Below are positions 8,499 to 21,210 of a stretch of DNA of 64,000 nt, piece by piece; the first letter of the stretch is position 1; every line of letters begins with the position of its first letter. Position numbers and translations under genes: made by a program. The DNA lies in contig NZ_JAAVLW010000007.1 in NCBI RefSeq assembly GCF_013114835.1, forward strand, positions 310,001 to 374,000. The letters are read 5' to 3'. The stretch is from Bradyrhizobium archetypum (GTDB taxonomy: Bacteria; Pseudomonadota; Alphaproteobacteria; Rhizobiales; Xanthobacteraceae). Under the pieces are notes generated by a model, which saw only the letters and a program-made list of their open reading frames with translations, was not told where the DNA came from and searched no databases.

Positions 8499-8766
8499 TC
8501 ACATATCACTGCAACTTGGAAGGGCAAGGACCCCATTCCTGGCGCTACTCGCGCGCCCTTCGAAGGACGTCAGGATCGTGCTGCCGTTGCTCTCGTCGAA
8601 ATCATCAGCTTCAGCGATCGCTTTCGTCCAGTACTTGCCGTGGCGGTTCGAGCACCCACGTGCCGTTCGTCTTGTTGCGCCTATAGAGCAGCGCGACGCC
8701 GCGAGCGAGCGCAGGCCCGCTATACGGCTTGCGCCGAACAGCAAGCTTTAGCCGCGCGGTGCGCAT
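8499..8766 (-). pseudogene. Frameshifted N-terminal remnant of a tyrosine recombinase (integrase)
   Basis: Reading leftwards from 8766, one frame encodes MRTARLKLAVRRKPYSG and LARGVALLYRRNKTNGTWVL; a second frame then continues RHGKYWTKAIAEADDFD and ESNGSTILTSFEGRAS to a stop at 8499. Together these match the N-terminal arm typical of Bradyrhizobium phage-type integrases (TARLKL...GxxLxYRRN...GTW...ADDFExxxG). The split frames indicate a frameshift near 8650, and the core-binding and catalytic R-H-R-Y domains are absent. This marks a former mobile element. Confidence 0.65.
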
Positions 8767-8932
8767 TTCAAGACTGGAACAGCGAACGTTGCGCGCCAAT
8801 TCTGTGTCCCCGGTTTTGTCCCAATGGTGTGTGGGAATGCCGAAAATTCGAGTGGCATGGTATGGGGAGAACCTACGACCGATCAATAGGTTAAGATTTC
8901 CACGCAGTTCCACCGGCGTGTATTTTCCCCTT

Positions 8933-9044
8933 GCGCAGGGAAGGCCGGGATGCTCCGGCGCACCTGTATGCTCGTGTGCATTTTCTTTTTGCGCAAGCAG
9001 CACACGAGACCGCGGGTGCGGCGCGCACCCGGTCTTCCCTGCGC
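8933..9044. repeat. Nested long inverted repeat (possible cruciform)
   Basis: The outer arms are GCGCAGGGAAGGCCGGG (8933-8949) and CCCGGTCTTCCCTGCGC (9028-9044), complementary at 16 of 17 positions. Nested inside are the perfect arms CTCGTGTGC (8971-8979) and GCACACGAG (9000-9008). The sequence recalls a multi-copy Bradyrhizobium intergenic element ending in GGTCTTCCCTGCGCCCTC. No coding function is evident. Confidence 0.7.
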
Positions 9045-9130
9045 CCTCTGAATGCGAGGGCGGGAAGTTGATGCAAAACTCGGATGCAATGCGCCGCGAG
9101 AACGCCATTCCACAATCAAAGGTCATCGCG

Positions 9131-9230
9131 CGGCTTGACCGGCGATCCAGTATTCCAGCGACGCCAGTGATTGGATCGAGAAGCCGGGGCGTACTGGATC
9201 TCCGACTTCGCGGGGATGACAGCGGTGTGT
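9131..9230. repeat. Intergenic repeat of the 'GGCGATCCAG...GGGGATGAC' family
   Basis: The stretch runs from CGGCTTGACCGGCGATCCAG through GAAGCCGGGGCGTACTGGATC to TTCGCGGGGATGAC. GATCCAGTA and TACTGGATC are inverted arms about 50 bp apart. This pattern is a very common dispersed repeat in Bradyrhizobium and Rhodopseudomonas. It lies directly upstream of the glutathione transferase gene. Confidence 0.65.
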
Positions 9231-9297
9231 GCGGTACTATGTCAATGACAGGCATTACGTGAACGGCCACGCTCCAACAGCACCCCGAGGGAACCCC

Positions 9298-9921
9298 ATG
9301 CTCACGCTTCATCATCTCAACGACTCCCGCTCGCAGCGAATTCTGTGGCTGCTGGAGGAACTCGGCACGCCCTATGAGATGAGGCGTTATCAGCGCGATG
9401 TCGAAACGAGGCTGGCGCCGCCGGAGTTGAAGGAGGTTCACCCGCTCGGCAAATCGCCTGTCATCACTGACGGTGACAGGACGATCGCCGAATCCGGCGC
9501 CATCGTCGATTACATCATCCGCAGTTACGGCAAGGATGCGATGATGCCGCCGCCCGGAAGCGCCGATTACGAAGCCTACAATGAGTGGCTGCATTACGCG
9601 GAAGGATCGGCGATGCTGCCGCTGATGTTGAACCTCTACGTCGGCAGGCTGAAGGAGGCGGGCGCGCCCCTGCATCCGCGCATCGACAGCGAACTGGCCA
9701 ATCATCTCGGCTATGTCGACCGTGCCCTGCAGGGCCGGGAGTTCTTTGTCGGCGCGTCGCTGACCGGCGCCGATATCCAGATGAGTTTTGTCGGCGAGAT
9801 GGCCAAGGTATTCGGCAGGCTCGGACCGTATCGGAACTTGGCTGCGTGGCTGGAACGCATGCATGCCCGCCCGGCATTCCAGCGCTCGGTGGCGAAGGGA
9901 GGGCCATACCGGTTTGCCTAA
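9298..9921 (+). CDS. Glutathione S-transferase family protein
   Basis: A cytosolic GST of 207 residues. The thioredoxin-like N-terminal domain has MLTLHHLNDSRSQRILWLLE, the cis-proline region HPLGKSPVITDGD and the gamma-glutamyl-binding ESGAIVDYI; the C-terminal half is the all-helical domain with GADIQMSF in place of the usual TxAD motif. It conjugates or otherwise handles glutathione adducts; the substrate is unknown. ATG 9298 with CGAGGG upstream is chosen over 9229. Monocistronic between repeats. Confidence 0.9.
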   Translation: MLTLHHLNDSRSQRILWLLEELGTPYEMRRYQRDVETRLAPPELKEVHPLGKSPVITDGDRTIAESGAIVDYIIRSYGKDAMMPPPGSADYEAYNEWLHYAEGSAMLPLMLNLYVGRLKEAGAPLHPRIDSELANHLGYVDRALQGREFFVGASLTGADIQMSFVGEMAKVFGRLGPYRNLAAWLERMHARPAFQRSVAKGGPYRFA

Positions 9922-9936
9922 ATACCCCGATGTCGT

Positions 9937-10056
9937 ACCGGCGAACGCCCGGACCCATACGCCCCGGCTGCCGGAACGGTAACCCCTGGCAGACGCTCTG
10001 CTGTCTAGGCGCCGTGTTATAGGCCCCGGCTCAAGGCCGGGGCGACGAGAGTGGGG
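9937..10056. repeat. Degenerate intergenic repeat between gst and glyA
   Basis: Words such as CGTACCGGCGAACGCCCGG, GGACCCATACGCCCCGGCTG and GGCTCAAGGCCGGGGCGACGAG match common dispersed-repeat vocabulary of the genus. GGCCCCGGCTCAAGGCCGGGGC (about 10022-10043) can fold as a GCCCCGG/CCGGGGC hairpin and might also terminate gst transcripts. Confidence 0.45.
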
Positions 10057-10214
10057 GCTTCATCCCCACCATATCTGGCATAAATATCAACCTGTACCGC
10101 AAATGCTTGGCCATTCCGGCCCGGATGTGGTATCTCGCAGGCTTCTTTCGACCGCCACACCAGACCCGCCCGCCTCGCCCCTAAGGGCCTGCGGCGGTGG
10201 AGATATTTCGCCCA

Positions 10215-11525
<1,311 letters not shown>

Positions 11526-11537
11526 AGGCCCTGTTGG

Positions 11538-12016
11538 ATGCGCTGCCCGAGCTGCAACAGTCTCGATACGCAGGTGAAGGATTCACGGCCAACCGAGGAT
11601 TCGGCCGTGATCCGGCGGCGGCGCGTGTGCATTGCCTGCAACTTCCGCTTCACCACCTTCGAGCGGGTGCAGTTGCGCGAACTGACCGTGATCAAGCGCA
11701 ACGGCCGCCGGGTGCCGTTCGACCGCGACAAGCTGGTCCGCTCGGTGCAAATCTCCTTGCGCAAGCGGCCGGTCGATCCTGAAAGGGTCGAGAAGATGGT
11801 TTCGGCCATCGTGCGCGAGCTCGAAAGCGGCGGCGAGGCGGAGGTCTCCTCGGAGGCGATCGGCGAAATCGTGATGGAGCATCTGCGCCAGCTCGACGAC
11901 GTCGCCTATGTGCGCTTCGCCTCGGTCTACCGCAATTTCCGCGAAGCCAAGGACTTCGAGACCCTGATCGGCGAGCTCTCGGGCGAGGACGAAGCGCGGA
12001 TCGCCACGTTGCGAAA

Positions 12017-12020
<4 letters not shown>
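11538..12020 (+). CDS. nrdR: Transcriptional repressor NrdR
   Basis: Represses ribonucleotide reductase genes in response to (d)ATP. The 160-residue protein has an N-terminal zinc ribbon with C3, C6, C31 and C34 (RCPSC, VCIAC) and an ATP-cone from about residue 49 (VIKRNGRRVPFDRDKL) to 139. It overlaps ribD by 4 bp (ATGA). NrdR next to ribD is a common order in bacteria. Targets (NrdR boxes upstream of nrd genes) lie outside the window. Confidence 0.97.
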
Positions 12021-13167
<1,147 letters not shown>

Positions 13168-13168
<1 letters not shown>

Positions 13169-13776
13169 TGTTCACCGGAATTGTCACCGACATCGGCGAA
13201 ATCGTCGCCTTGACGCCAACCGCGCAAGGGCAGTTGCACCGCATGCGGATCGCCTGTCGCTACGACCAGACGACGATTGCCGATGGCGCTTCCATCGCCT
13301 GCAACGGCGTCTGCCTGACGGTGGTGGCTTCAGGCGTCGAGGGCGGCAAGACTTGGTTCGACGTCGATGCCGCCGCCGAGACGCTCGGCATGACGACAGC
13401 GAAGCACTGGACCAAGGGCACAAGGCTCAATCTCGAGCGTGCGCTGAAGATCGGCGACGAACTCGGCGGCCATATTGTCGCCGGGCATGCCGACGGCATT
13501 GCGACCATCGTCAAGCGCGACGATCTGCCCGATATGGCGCGGTTCGAGCTGCGCACCACGCGCGAACTCGCCCGATTCATCGCCGCCAAGGGTTCGGTGA
13601 CGCTGGATGGCGTGTCGCTGACCGTGAATACGGTCGAGGATGTCACATTTTCGGTGCTGATCATTCCGCATACGCTGAGCGTCACCACGCTGAGCGGCTG
13701 GCGCGCGGGCAGCGAAGTCAATATCGAGGTCGATCTGATGGCCCGCTATGCGGCGCGGCTATCGGAAATGAAGTGA
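13168..13776 (+). CDS. ribE: Riboflavin synthase alpha subunit
   Basis: Dismutates two 6,7-dimethyl-8-ribityllumazines to riboflavin. The 202-residue protein has two lumazine-binding repeats: MFTGIVTDIGEI at the start, the first substrate loop IACNGVCLTVV, the repeat VAGHADGIATI and the second loop VTLDGVSLTVN. It is translationally coupled to ribD (TAATG). A palindromic repeat separates it from ribH. The gene is named ribC in some species. Confidence 0.96.
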
Positions 13777-13812
13777 CAGGGTAGCATACGGCGCTTAAAA
13801 CGCCGGCCAAAC

Positions 13813-13912
13813 CCTCATGGTGAGGAGGCGCACTTGCGCCGTCTCGAACCATGAGGCCCGGAAGCAACCGCATCCTTCGAGACGCGACCAAGAGGCCGCT
13901 CCTCGGGATGAG
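13813..13912. repeat. Two-hairpin palindromic intergenic repeat (family A, copy 2)
   Basis: The first hairpin has perfect 9-bp arms CCTCATGGT (from 13813) and ACCATGAGG (to 13856), with GGCGCA/TGCGCC inside. A second runs from CATCCTTCGAGACGCG to GCTCCTCGGGATGAGG. It shares architecture and words with 1813-1918. It lies between ribE and ribH, which are otherwise in one apparent operon, so it could stabilise or process the transcript or separate expression levels. No FMN riboswitch is seen here. Confidence 0.75.
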
Positions 13913-13937
13913 GACCGAGCAAGACGAAAGATAATTC

Positions 13938-14429
13938 ATGGCAGACGCACGGCGCGCACCGCTGAAGGACCAGACCGACATTTCAGGCGCGCGCGCCCTG
14001 ATCGTCGAAGCGCGGTTTTATGACGATATCCAGAATGCCCTGCTGGAAGGCGCCGTCGCCGAACTCAAGGCCGCTGGCGTCACGCATGACGTCATCACGG
14101 TGCCCGGCGCGCTCGAGATTCCTGCCGCGATTGCAATCGCGCTCGACGCCGCCGACAGGAACGGCAAGCCTTATGATGCGGCCATCGCGCTCGGTTGCGT
14201 GGTGCGCGGCGACACCATCCATTTCGAGATCGTCTCGATGGAATCCGCGCGCGCGCTGATGGATCTTTCGGTCGCGCGAAAAGTGCCGCTCGGCAACGGC
14301 ATCATTACGGTCAACACCGAGGCGCAGGCCTGGGCGAGGGCGCGCGCCAGCGAGTTGAACAAGGGCGGCGACGCCGCGCGCGCGGCGCTGGCGATGCTGC
14401 GCATCAAGCGGCGGCTGACAAAGGCTTAA
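13938..14429 (+). CDS. ribH: 6,7-dimethyl-8-ribityllumazine synthase
   Basis: Penultimate step of riboflavin synthesis, joining the pyrimidine intermediate with dihydroxybutanone phosphate. The 163-residue protein shows ALIVEARFYDDIQNALLEGA, the substrate region VPGALEIPAAIAIAL, CVVRGDTIHFEIVS and LGNGIITVNTEAQAWARA. Family length is usual. nusB follows after 4 bp, the classic ribH-nusB pair. Confidence 0.96.
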   Translation: MADARRAPLKDQTDISGARALIVEARFYDDIQNALLEGAVAELKAAGVTHDVITVPGALEIPAAIAIALDAADRNGKPYDAAIALGCVVRGDTIHFEIVSMESARALMDLSVARKVPLGNGIITVNTEAQAWARARASELNKGGDAARAALAMLRIKRRLTKA

Positions 14430-14433
14430 GAGG

Positions 14434-14928
14434 ATGGCAGATCAGAAAAAGCCAGCCAAAGGTCCCGAAAGAAAAGCCAACCGCCGTGGTGCGGCGCGGT
14501 TAGCTGCCGTGCAGGCGCTCTACCAGATGGACATTGCAGGCGCCGGTATCAACGACATCTTCGCCGAGTTCGAAAGCCACTGGCTCGGCAACGAGGTCGA
14601 AGGCGACAAATATCTGCCGGCGGAGGCCGCATTTTTCCGCGACGTGGTGTCGGGTGTAGTTCGCGATCAGGCCAGGCTCGATCCCCTGATCGACGATGCC
14701 TTGCAGAAGGGCTGGCCCTTGAAGCGGATCGATGCGATTTTGCGTGCGGTGCTGCGGGCGGGCTCCTATGAACTGGAGCACCGCAAGGACGTACCGGGGC
14801 GTGTGGTCGTATCCGAATATGTCGACGTCGCGCATGCCTTTGTCGAAAAGGATGAGACCGGGATGGTGAACGCCGTGCTCGACCAGATCGCGCGCCAGTT
14901 CCGCGCCGACGAGTTCGCGCGTGGCTAG
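14434..14928 (+). CDS. nusB: Transcription antitermination factor NusB
   Basis: RNA-binding component of the NusB-NusE(S10) complex used in rRNA antitermination. The 164-residue helical protein has an Arg-rich start (ERKANRRGAARLAAVQALYQMD), the central WPLKRIDAILRAVLRAGSYEL and the C-terminal VVSEYVDVAHAF, all NusB hallmarks. It overlaps thiL by 8 bp and follows ribH closely. Confidence 0.96.
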   Translation: MADQKKPAKGPERKANRRGAARLAAVQALYQMDIAGAGINDIFAEFESHWLGNEVEGDKYLPAEAAFFRDVVSGVVRDQARLDPLIDDALQKGWPLKRIDAILRAVLRAGSYELEHRKDVPGRVVVSEYVDVAHAFVEKDETGMVNAVLDQIARQFRADEFARG

Positions 14929-15913
14929 CGGCAGGCCCGCGTCCGGCGAGGAGTCGCTGATCGCGCGCTATTTCCGGCCGCTTGCGACCGACCCCGGCGC
15001 ATTCCATCTCGACGACGACGCTGCGGCATTGAAGCCGGATGGCAACGATGTCGTGGTGACAACTGACGCCATCGTCGAAGGCGTGCATTTCCTGCCTGAC
15101 GATCCCCCGGACACCGTCGCGCGCAAGGCGCTGCGGGTGAACCTTTCCGATCTCGCGGCCAAGGGGGCAACGCCGGCCGGCTTCGTGTTGACGCTCGCCT
15201 TGCGCAGCGCCGATGAAGCCTGGCTGAAGCCGTTCGCGGCGGCGCTCGGCGAGGACGCTGGGTACTTCGGCTGCCCGCTGCTCGGTGGCGATACGGTATC
15301 CACGTTGGGGGCGCTGATGGTGTCGGTGACGGCGTTCGGCCACGTGCCGCCGGGCAAGATGATTCATCGCAGCGGCGCCAAGGCCGGTGAGCGGGTGATG
15401 GTGACGGGCACGATCGGCGATGCGGGGCTGGGGCTGGCGATTCTCAGGGGCGGCAAGGTTCATGCCGCCACTGATACTGCTGCACGGGACGTGTTGATCG
15501 GGCGCTATCGCGTGCCGCAGCCGCGGGTGGCGATCGCCGAGATCATTCGCGACCATGCCAGCGCCTCGATGGATGTGTCCGATGGCCTCGCCGGCGACCT
15601 CACCAAACTCTGCGGAGTCTCCGGCGTCTCGGCCGCGATCAAGCTGCAACAGATCCCGCTGTCCCACGCAGCACGTGATCTGGTGTCGCGCGGAGTTGTC
15701 GGGCTGGAGACATTGATAGCCGGTGGTGACGATTACGAGATCCTCTGCACGATTCCGGAAGAGCGTGTTGAAGCCTTCGAAGCTGCTGTGCAGCGCGCAG
15801 GGGTTGCGCTTAGTTCCATCGGAACGATCGTCGGGGCGAGTGCAGTTCCGAAATTCGTCGACAAAGAGGGTAGGGAAATCGCGCTGGAACGGCTGTCCTA
15901 CAGCCATTTTTGA
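14921..15913 (+). CDS. thiL: Thiamine-monophosphate kinase
   Basis: Phosphorylates thiamine monophosphate to the active cofactor thiamine diphosphate. The 330-residue protein has the Asp-rich FHLDDDAAALKP, TTDAIVEGVHFLPD, VNLSDLAAKGATPAGFVL, LLGGDTVST and the later SMDVSDGLAGDLTKLC and IAGGDDYEILCT motifs of ThiL. Start is GTG 14921 inside the nusB end, so translation is likely coupled. Confidence 0.95.
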   Translation: MASGRPASGEESLIARYFRPLATDPGAFHLDDDAAALKPDGNDVVVTTDAIVEGVHFLPDDPPDTVARKALRVNLSDLAAKGATPAGFVLTLALRSADEAWLKPFAAALGEDAGYFGCPLLGGDTVSTLGALMVSVTAFGHVPPGKMIHRSGAKAGERVMVTGTIGDAGLGLAILRGGKVHAATDTAARDVLIGRYRVPQPRVAIAEIIRDHASASMDVSDGLAGDLTKLCGVSGVSAAIKLQQIPLSHAARDLVSRGVVGLETLIAGGDDYEILCTIPEERVEAFEAAVQRAGVALSSIGTIVGASAVPKFVDKEGREIALERLSYSHF

Positions 15914-16119
15914 AGGCATCGCAAACTGCCGTCAGCTTTATTTCCTGTCAGCCATTGCAATCCAGCGGAAAACCTATAGGTTGTGCTCATTCGATTGCCG
16001 CCGTGCCTTTTTGAACGTGCCCTGCGGGGCTTCTTCCAGAGACATCGTCGAGATTGGATTTTTGAATCTGCGCGATCGCCGCGTGGAATGAAAAGCCTAT
16101 GTGCTTTGGAGAAGAGAAA

Positions 16120-16329
16120 ATGGCTACGGGAACAGTGAAGTGGTTCAACGGTCAAAAGGGTTTCGGTTTCATTGAGCCGAGCGATGGCAGCAAGGATGTG
16201 TTCGTGCACATCTCGGCCGTCGAGCGCGCCGGCCTTGGCGGGCTGGCCGAAGGTCAGAAGGTTCAGTTCGAACTCAAGACCGACAAGATGCGGGGCAAGG
16301 TAAGCGCAGAAAATCTGTCGCTGGTCTAA
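16120..16329 (+). CDS. Cold-shock protein (CspA family)
   Basis: A 69-residue OB-fold RNA chaperone with RNP1 KGFGFI and RNP2 VFVHIS, start MATGTVKWFNGQ. ATG 16120 has GAGAAGAG upstream; an in-frame start at 16099 is rejected. The 206 bp between thiL and this gene contain no other gene and may encode a long structured leader as in other cold-shock genes. A hairpin follows at 16372-16406. Confidence 0.95.
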   Translation: MATGTVKWFNGQKGFGFIEPSDGSKDVFVHISAVERAGLGGLAEGQKVQFELKTDKMRGKVSAENLSLV

Positions 16330-16371
16330 GTCTCGAAACAGTCGTTTCACGGATGTACTGGAATGGCTAGC

Positions 16372-16410
16372 GAGCCCGCTCAATCCCAAAGGGATTGGGC
16401 GGGCTCTTGC
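16372..16410 (+). terminator. Terminator-like hairpin after the cold-shock gene
   Basis: GAGCCCGCTCAATCCC (16372-16387), an AAA loop, and GGGATTGGGCGGGCTC (16391-16406) form a nearly perfect 16-bp stem. The tail TTGCAT is only weakly T-rich, so it may be an imperfect intrinsic terminator or a 3' stabiliser. The rest of the gap to hppA holds no gene. Confidence 0.7.
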
Positions 16411-16649
16411 ATCTGAGGGCGCATTTCAGCGCCTGCCGCGTCTCGCGCCAATGTGCCGGGCGCGATTATCAGTGATTCCTTTCAAAAATCGACGGTTTTC
16501 GTCCTCCGCGACATTGCGCCGGAGGGGCGATTTTGGCATGGTCGCGCCCGATTTGAGGCCGCCCGTCTGGGCAGGGCAGGCCTTTATGCGTCCGCCGCGA
16601 CCTGCGGTGACGGCGCGCGGGGTGGAACAAAAAATCTGAGGCAAGTTCA

Positions 16650-18770
<2,121 letters not shown>

Positions 18771-18795
18771 GCCGGCGAAACATTGCTCTAAAAGG

Positions 18796-18828
18796 AACCC
18801 CGCGGTGCGAGCCGCGGGGTTTTTGTTT
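18796..18828 (+). terminator. Rho-independent terminator of hppA
   Basis: Stem AACCCCGCGG (18796-18805), loop TGCGAG and CCGCGGGGTT (18812-18821), followed by TTTTGTTTG. Perfect 10-bp GC-rich stem with T tail, 25 bp after the hppA stop. Confidence 0.92.
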
Positions 18829-18832
18829 GTGG

Positions 18833-18910
18833 GTGGGTCAGGCGAAGCCGTAACCCACCGAGGGCTGCATGCGCGGTGATCGTAGGGTTACGCTTGCTAA
18901 CCCACCCCAC
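18833..18910. repeat. Dispersed repeat with GGGTGGGT/ACCCACCC arms
   Basis: GTGGGTGGGTCAGGCGAAG and CCGTAACCCACCGAGGGC, then GTAGGGTTACGCTTGCTAAC and CCACCCC make repeated and inverted TGGGT/ACCCA words. It resembles the very common 'GTAACCCACC' repeat of Bradyrhizobium. It fills the gap between the convergent hppA and Bug receptor genes. Confidence 0.6.
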
Positions 18911-18920
18911 AAACCGTGCT

Positions 18921-19925
18921 TCAATTCACATCCATCTGCAGGCCCTCGCGCCTGATGATCTCGCCGAACTTCGTGGTCTCTGCCTGAACGAATTCGGAGA
19001 ACTGCTGCGGCGTGCCCCAGTCGGCGGTGGCGCCCATATTGCCGATCGTCTTCTTGACGTCCTCGCGCGCCAGCATCGCCTTGATCTCCTTGTTGAGCGC
19101 ATCAACGACGGGGGCGGGCGCTGCCTTCGGCAGAAAGATGCCGAACCATGATGAGACGTCGAACTTCGACAGTTCGGGCGCGGCCTCGCGCATGGTCGGG
19201 ATATTGGGTGCCGCCGGGCTGCGTTCGGGCGTTGTCACGCAGAGCGCGTTGAGCTTGCCTTCCTGCGTCTGCGGCAGCGACGGATAGAGGTTGTCGAACA
19301 GGATCTGGATATCGCCGGCGAGAGCCGCCTGCAGCGCCGGACCGGCGCCGCGGAACGGCACGTGCACCATCTTCAGGCCGGTAAGCTGCAGGAACCAGGC
19401 ACCGGTGAGGTGAGGGCTCTGCCCGACGCCGGAGGAAGCGTAGGTCAGCTTATCCGGGTTGGCCTTGATGTAGGCGATCAGCTCGGGGATCGACTTGATG
19501 CCGGTCGATGGATGCGCCGACACGATGTTCGGAATCCGGATCATGTTGCTGACCGGCTGCAACTGGTCGGGCTTGTAGGTCATATTCCGGAAGATGCTGT
19601 ACGCGATCGCGTTCGGGCCGGGATTGCCGACCAGGATGAGGTGACCGTCCGATCTTCCTCGCACGACTTCGGCGGTACCGATGGTGCCGCCACCGCCCGA
19701 GCGGTTTTCCACGACCGCGGACTGACCCCAGGCGGTCTGCAGATGTGCGGCCAGCAGCCGCCCCATCACGTCAGTGCTGCCGCCGGCTGCTGCCGGCACG
19801 ATGAGACGTACGGTCTCGGTCGGACGCCAGTCCGAGCCGAAGCTTGCACGCGGCAAGATGGCCGCCGCTGAAACGGCTGCAGCTCCGGTCAAAACGCGGC
19901 GTCGAGAAATAGCTTTAATCGTCAC
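18921..19925 (-). CDS. Bug-family tripartite tricarboxylate transporter receptor (TctC-like)
   Basis: Periplasmic binding protein, 334 residues, of the Bug/TctC family that binds carboxylates. It has a Tat signal (SRRRVLTGAAAVSAAA), then PTETVRLIVPAAAGGSTDVM, VVENRSGGGGTIGTAEVVR, MVHVPFRGAGPALQAALAG and GDIQILFDNLYPSLPQ, typical of the family. GTG 19925 was chosen because AGGGAG lies 7 nt upstream; an in-frame ATG at 20021 is unlikely. No TctA/TctB membrane genes are adjacent, as is usual for orphan Bug proteins. Ligand unknown. Confidence 0.92.
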   Translation of the reverse strand: MTIKAISRRRVLTGAAAVSAAAILPRASFGSDWRPTETVRLIVPAAAGGSTDVMGRLLAAHLQTAWGQSAVVENRSGGGGTIGTAEVVRGRSDGHLILVGNPGPNAIAYSIFRNMTYKPDQLQPVSNMIRIPNIVSAHPSTGIKSIPELIAYIKANPDKLTYASSGVGQSPHLTGAWFLQLTGLKMVHVPFRGAGPALQAALAGDIQILFDNLYPSLPQTQEGKLNALCVTTPERSPAAPNIPTMREAAPELSKFDVSSWFGIFLPKAAPAPVVDALNKEIKAMLAREDVKKTIGNMGATADWGTPQQFSEFVQAETTKFGEIIRREGLQMDVN

Positions 19926-20051
19926 AACTTCACTCCCTGCTGAATCATTGTTTGCAGGAAAGCGTAGGCAGCGCGCATGCAGAGAGCAAGCGGGCGACTT
20001 GGCGCATGATTTCCGCGCCACGGAACAGAGTGAATCAGAACTGATCGGGTT

Positions 20052-20537
20052 CTAGTTAAAACTGAGCAGCTTGAAGAGCGGCGTGAGGTAGCTCAGCTCC
20101 TGGCCGGAGGTCGGCGTGGTGCGGCTGATGAAATCGAAGATCTTGCCGTCCTGCAGGCCGTAATTGGCGAGCCGCGTCACCTGGCGGTTCTTGTCGAAAT
20201 AAATCGCGATCACGCGCTGGTCGACGACCTGCTGATTCATGAAAGCTACTTTGCGCTCGGAGCGTTGCGAGATGTAGTAGAACACCTCGCCGTTCAGCGT
20301 CGCGACCGTCGACGGCGTTCCCATCACGATCAGCACCTGATCCTGGCTGGCGCCGATCGGAATCTGCTCCAGCGCGTTGGGCGGCAGGATATAACCCTTC
20401 TGGAACTGCTCGCCGGTGCATCCGCCGAGTGCTGCGCAGATCAATGCAACGGCAGCAGCCGCGCGAAAACCGCGCCGGCGCGCAGTCAGACGGCGCCGCG
20501 AGGGCACGCAGGTGCTCGGCTGGCTCATCTCGGTCAT
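20052..20537 (-). CDS. bamE: Outer membrane assembly lipoprotein BamE (SmpA/OmlA)
   Basis: Lipoprotein of the BAM complex that inserts outer-membrane beta-barrels. The 161-residue precursor has a basic N-terminus, signal helix AAAAVALICAALGGC with lipobox cysteine, then the BamE core GYILPPNALEQIPIGASQDQ, VLIVMGTPSTVATLNGEVFY and NRQVTRLANYGLQDGKIFDF. The C-terminus is extended relative to E. coli, as in other Rhizobiales. It is divergent from the bc1 chaperone gene, 121 bp apart. ATG 20537 gives a normal signal peptide; the frame stays open to 20675. Confidence 0.93.
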   Translation of the reverse strand: MTEMSQPSTCVPSRRRLTARRRGFRAAAAVALICAALGGCTGEQFQKGYILPPNALEQIPIGASQDQVLIVMGTPSTVATLNGEVFYYISQRSERKVAFMNQQVVDQRVIAIYFDKNRQVTRLANYGLQDGKIFDFISRTTPTSGQELSYLTPLFKLLSFN

Positions 20538-20658
20538 ATCAGGAATTGGTCCGTCCCCTTGCATCGCGCGGTGCGTTGACGTACCGGGCTGCACGCTGAA
20601 TTGCAACACGCGTGGACTCCGGGCAAAGAATCTGGAGGGCTCGCTTGCGGAACCCACA

Positions 20659-21210
20659 ATGCTTTGGCCGTTCAATCACTTCAGGAAACCCCGGACGCCG
20701 TTGCGCGGCACCATCGAGGCCATCTATGGCATGATCGTGACGCAGGCGCGAGAACCATCGCTTTATCGGGACTTTGGGGTTCCAGATACGGTTAATGGCC
20801 GTTTTGATCTGCTTTTGCTGCACTTGTGGCTGGTCCTGCGGCGGCTGAAGTCGGCGGAGGGCGGACCGGCCCTGTCACAGGCGCTATTCGACCATTTTTG
20901 CAACGATATGGACGATAATCTGCGCGAGATGGGGGTCGGAGACCTCACGGTGCCGAAGCGCATGCAAGCGTTCGGGGAGGCCTTCTATGGCCGGACCGCA
21001 GCCTATGATCTTGCGCTTACAGAGGGCCACGAGGCACTGGCGCAGGCGGTGTGCAAGAATATCCTGAATGGCGAGAACATCGAAAAGGCCCGGCTGCTGG
21101 CGACTTATGCCGAGGCGGCGATGGCCGCCCTGGATACCCTCGATGAGGCGACGCTGGTGAGCGGTTCGGCCGGGTTTCCCGTGCCGGAAAAGACAGGTAC
21201 GCAGCAATGA
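20659..21210 (+). CDS. Ubiquinol-cytochrome c chaperone family protein (CBP3/UQCC1-like)
   Basis: Assembly factor likely acting in cytochrome bc1 biogenesis. The 183-residue protein has the family pattern: a short amphipathic start (MLWPFNHFRK), EAIYGMIVTQAREPSLYRDFG, VNGRFDLLLLHLWLVLRRL and MGVGDLTVPKRMQAFGEAFYGR, typical of alphaproteobacterial CBP3. ATG 20659 is chosen over a longer frame from 20416. It overlaps the DUF177 gene by 4 bp, the conserved alphaproteobacterial order bamE<>cbp3-yceD-plsX. Confidence 0.93.
   Translation: MLWPFNHFRKPRTPLRGTIEAIYGMIVTQAREPSLYRDFGVPDTVNGRFDLLLLHLWLVLRRLKSAEGGPALSQALFDHFCNDMDDNLREMGVGDLTVPKRMQAFGEAFYGRTAAYDLALTEGHEALAQAVCKNILNGENIEKARLLATYAEAAMAALDTLDEATLVSGSAGFPVPEKTGTQQ

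Noticed and set aside
8611..9864. 417-codon minus-strand frame across the gst gene and the repeat region
   Set aside because: Most of it is antisense to gst or repeat sequence; only its last about 50 codons resemble an integrase arm, reported separately as a pseudogene.
13777..13937. FMN riboswitch before ribH
   Set aside because: No RFN-element consensus; the space is filled by a dispersed two-hairpin repeat that also occurs far from riboflavin genes.
14549..15919. 456-codon minus-strand frame opposite nusB-thiL
   Set aside because: Antisense of two well-supported genes, low-complexity Arg/His composition, no family resemblance.
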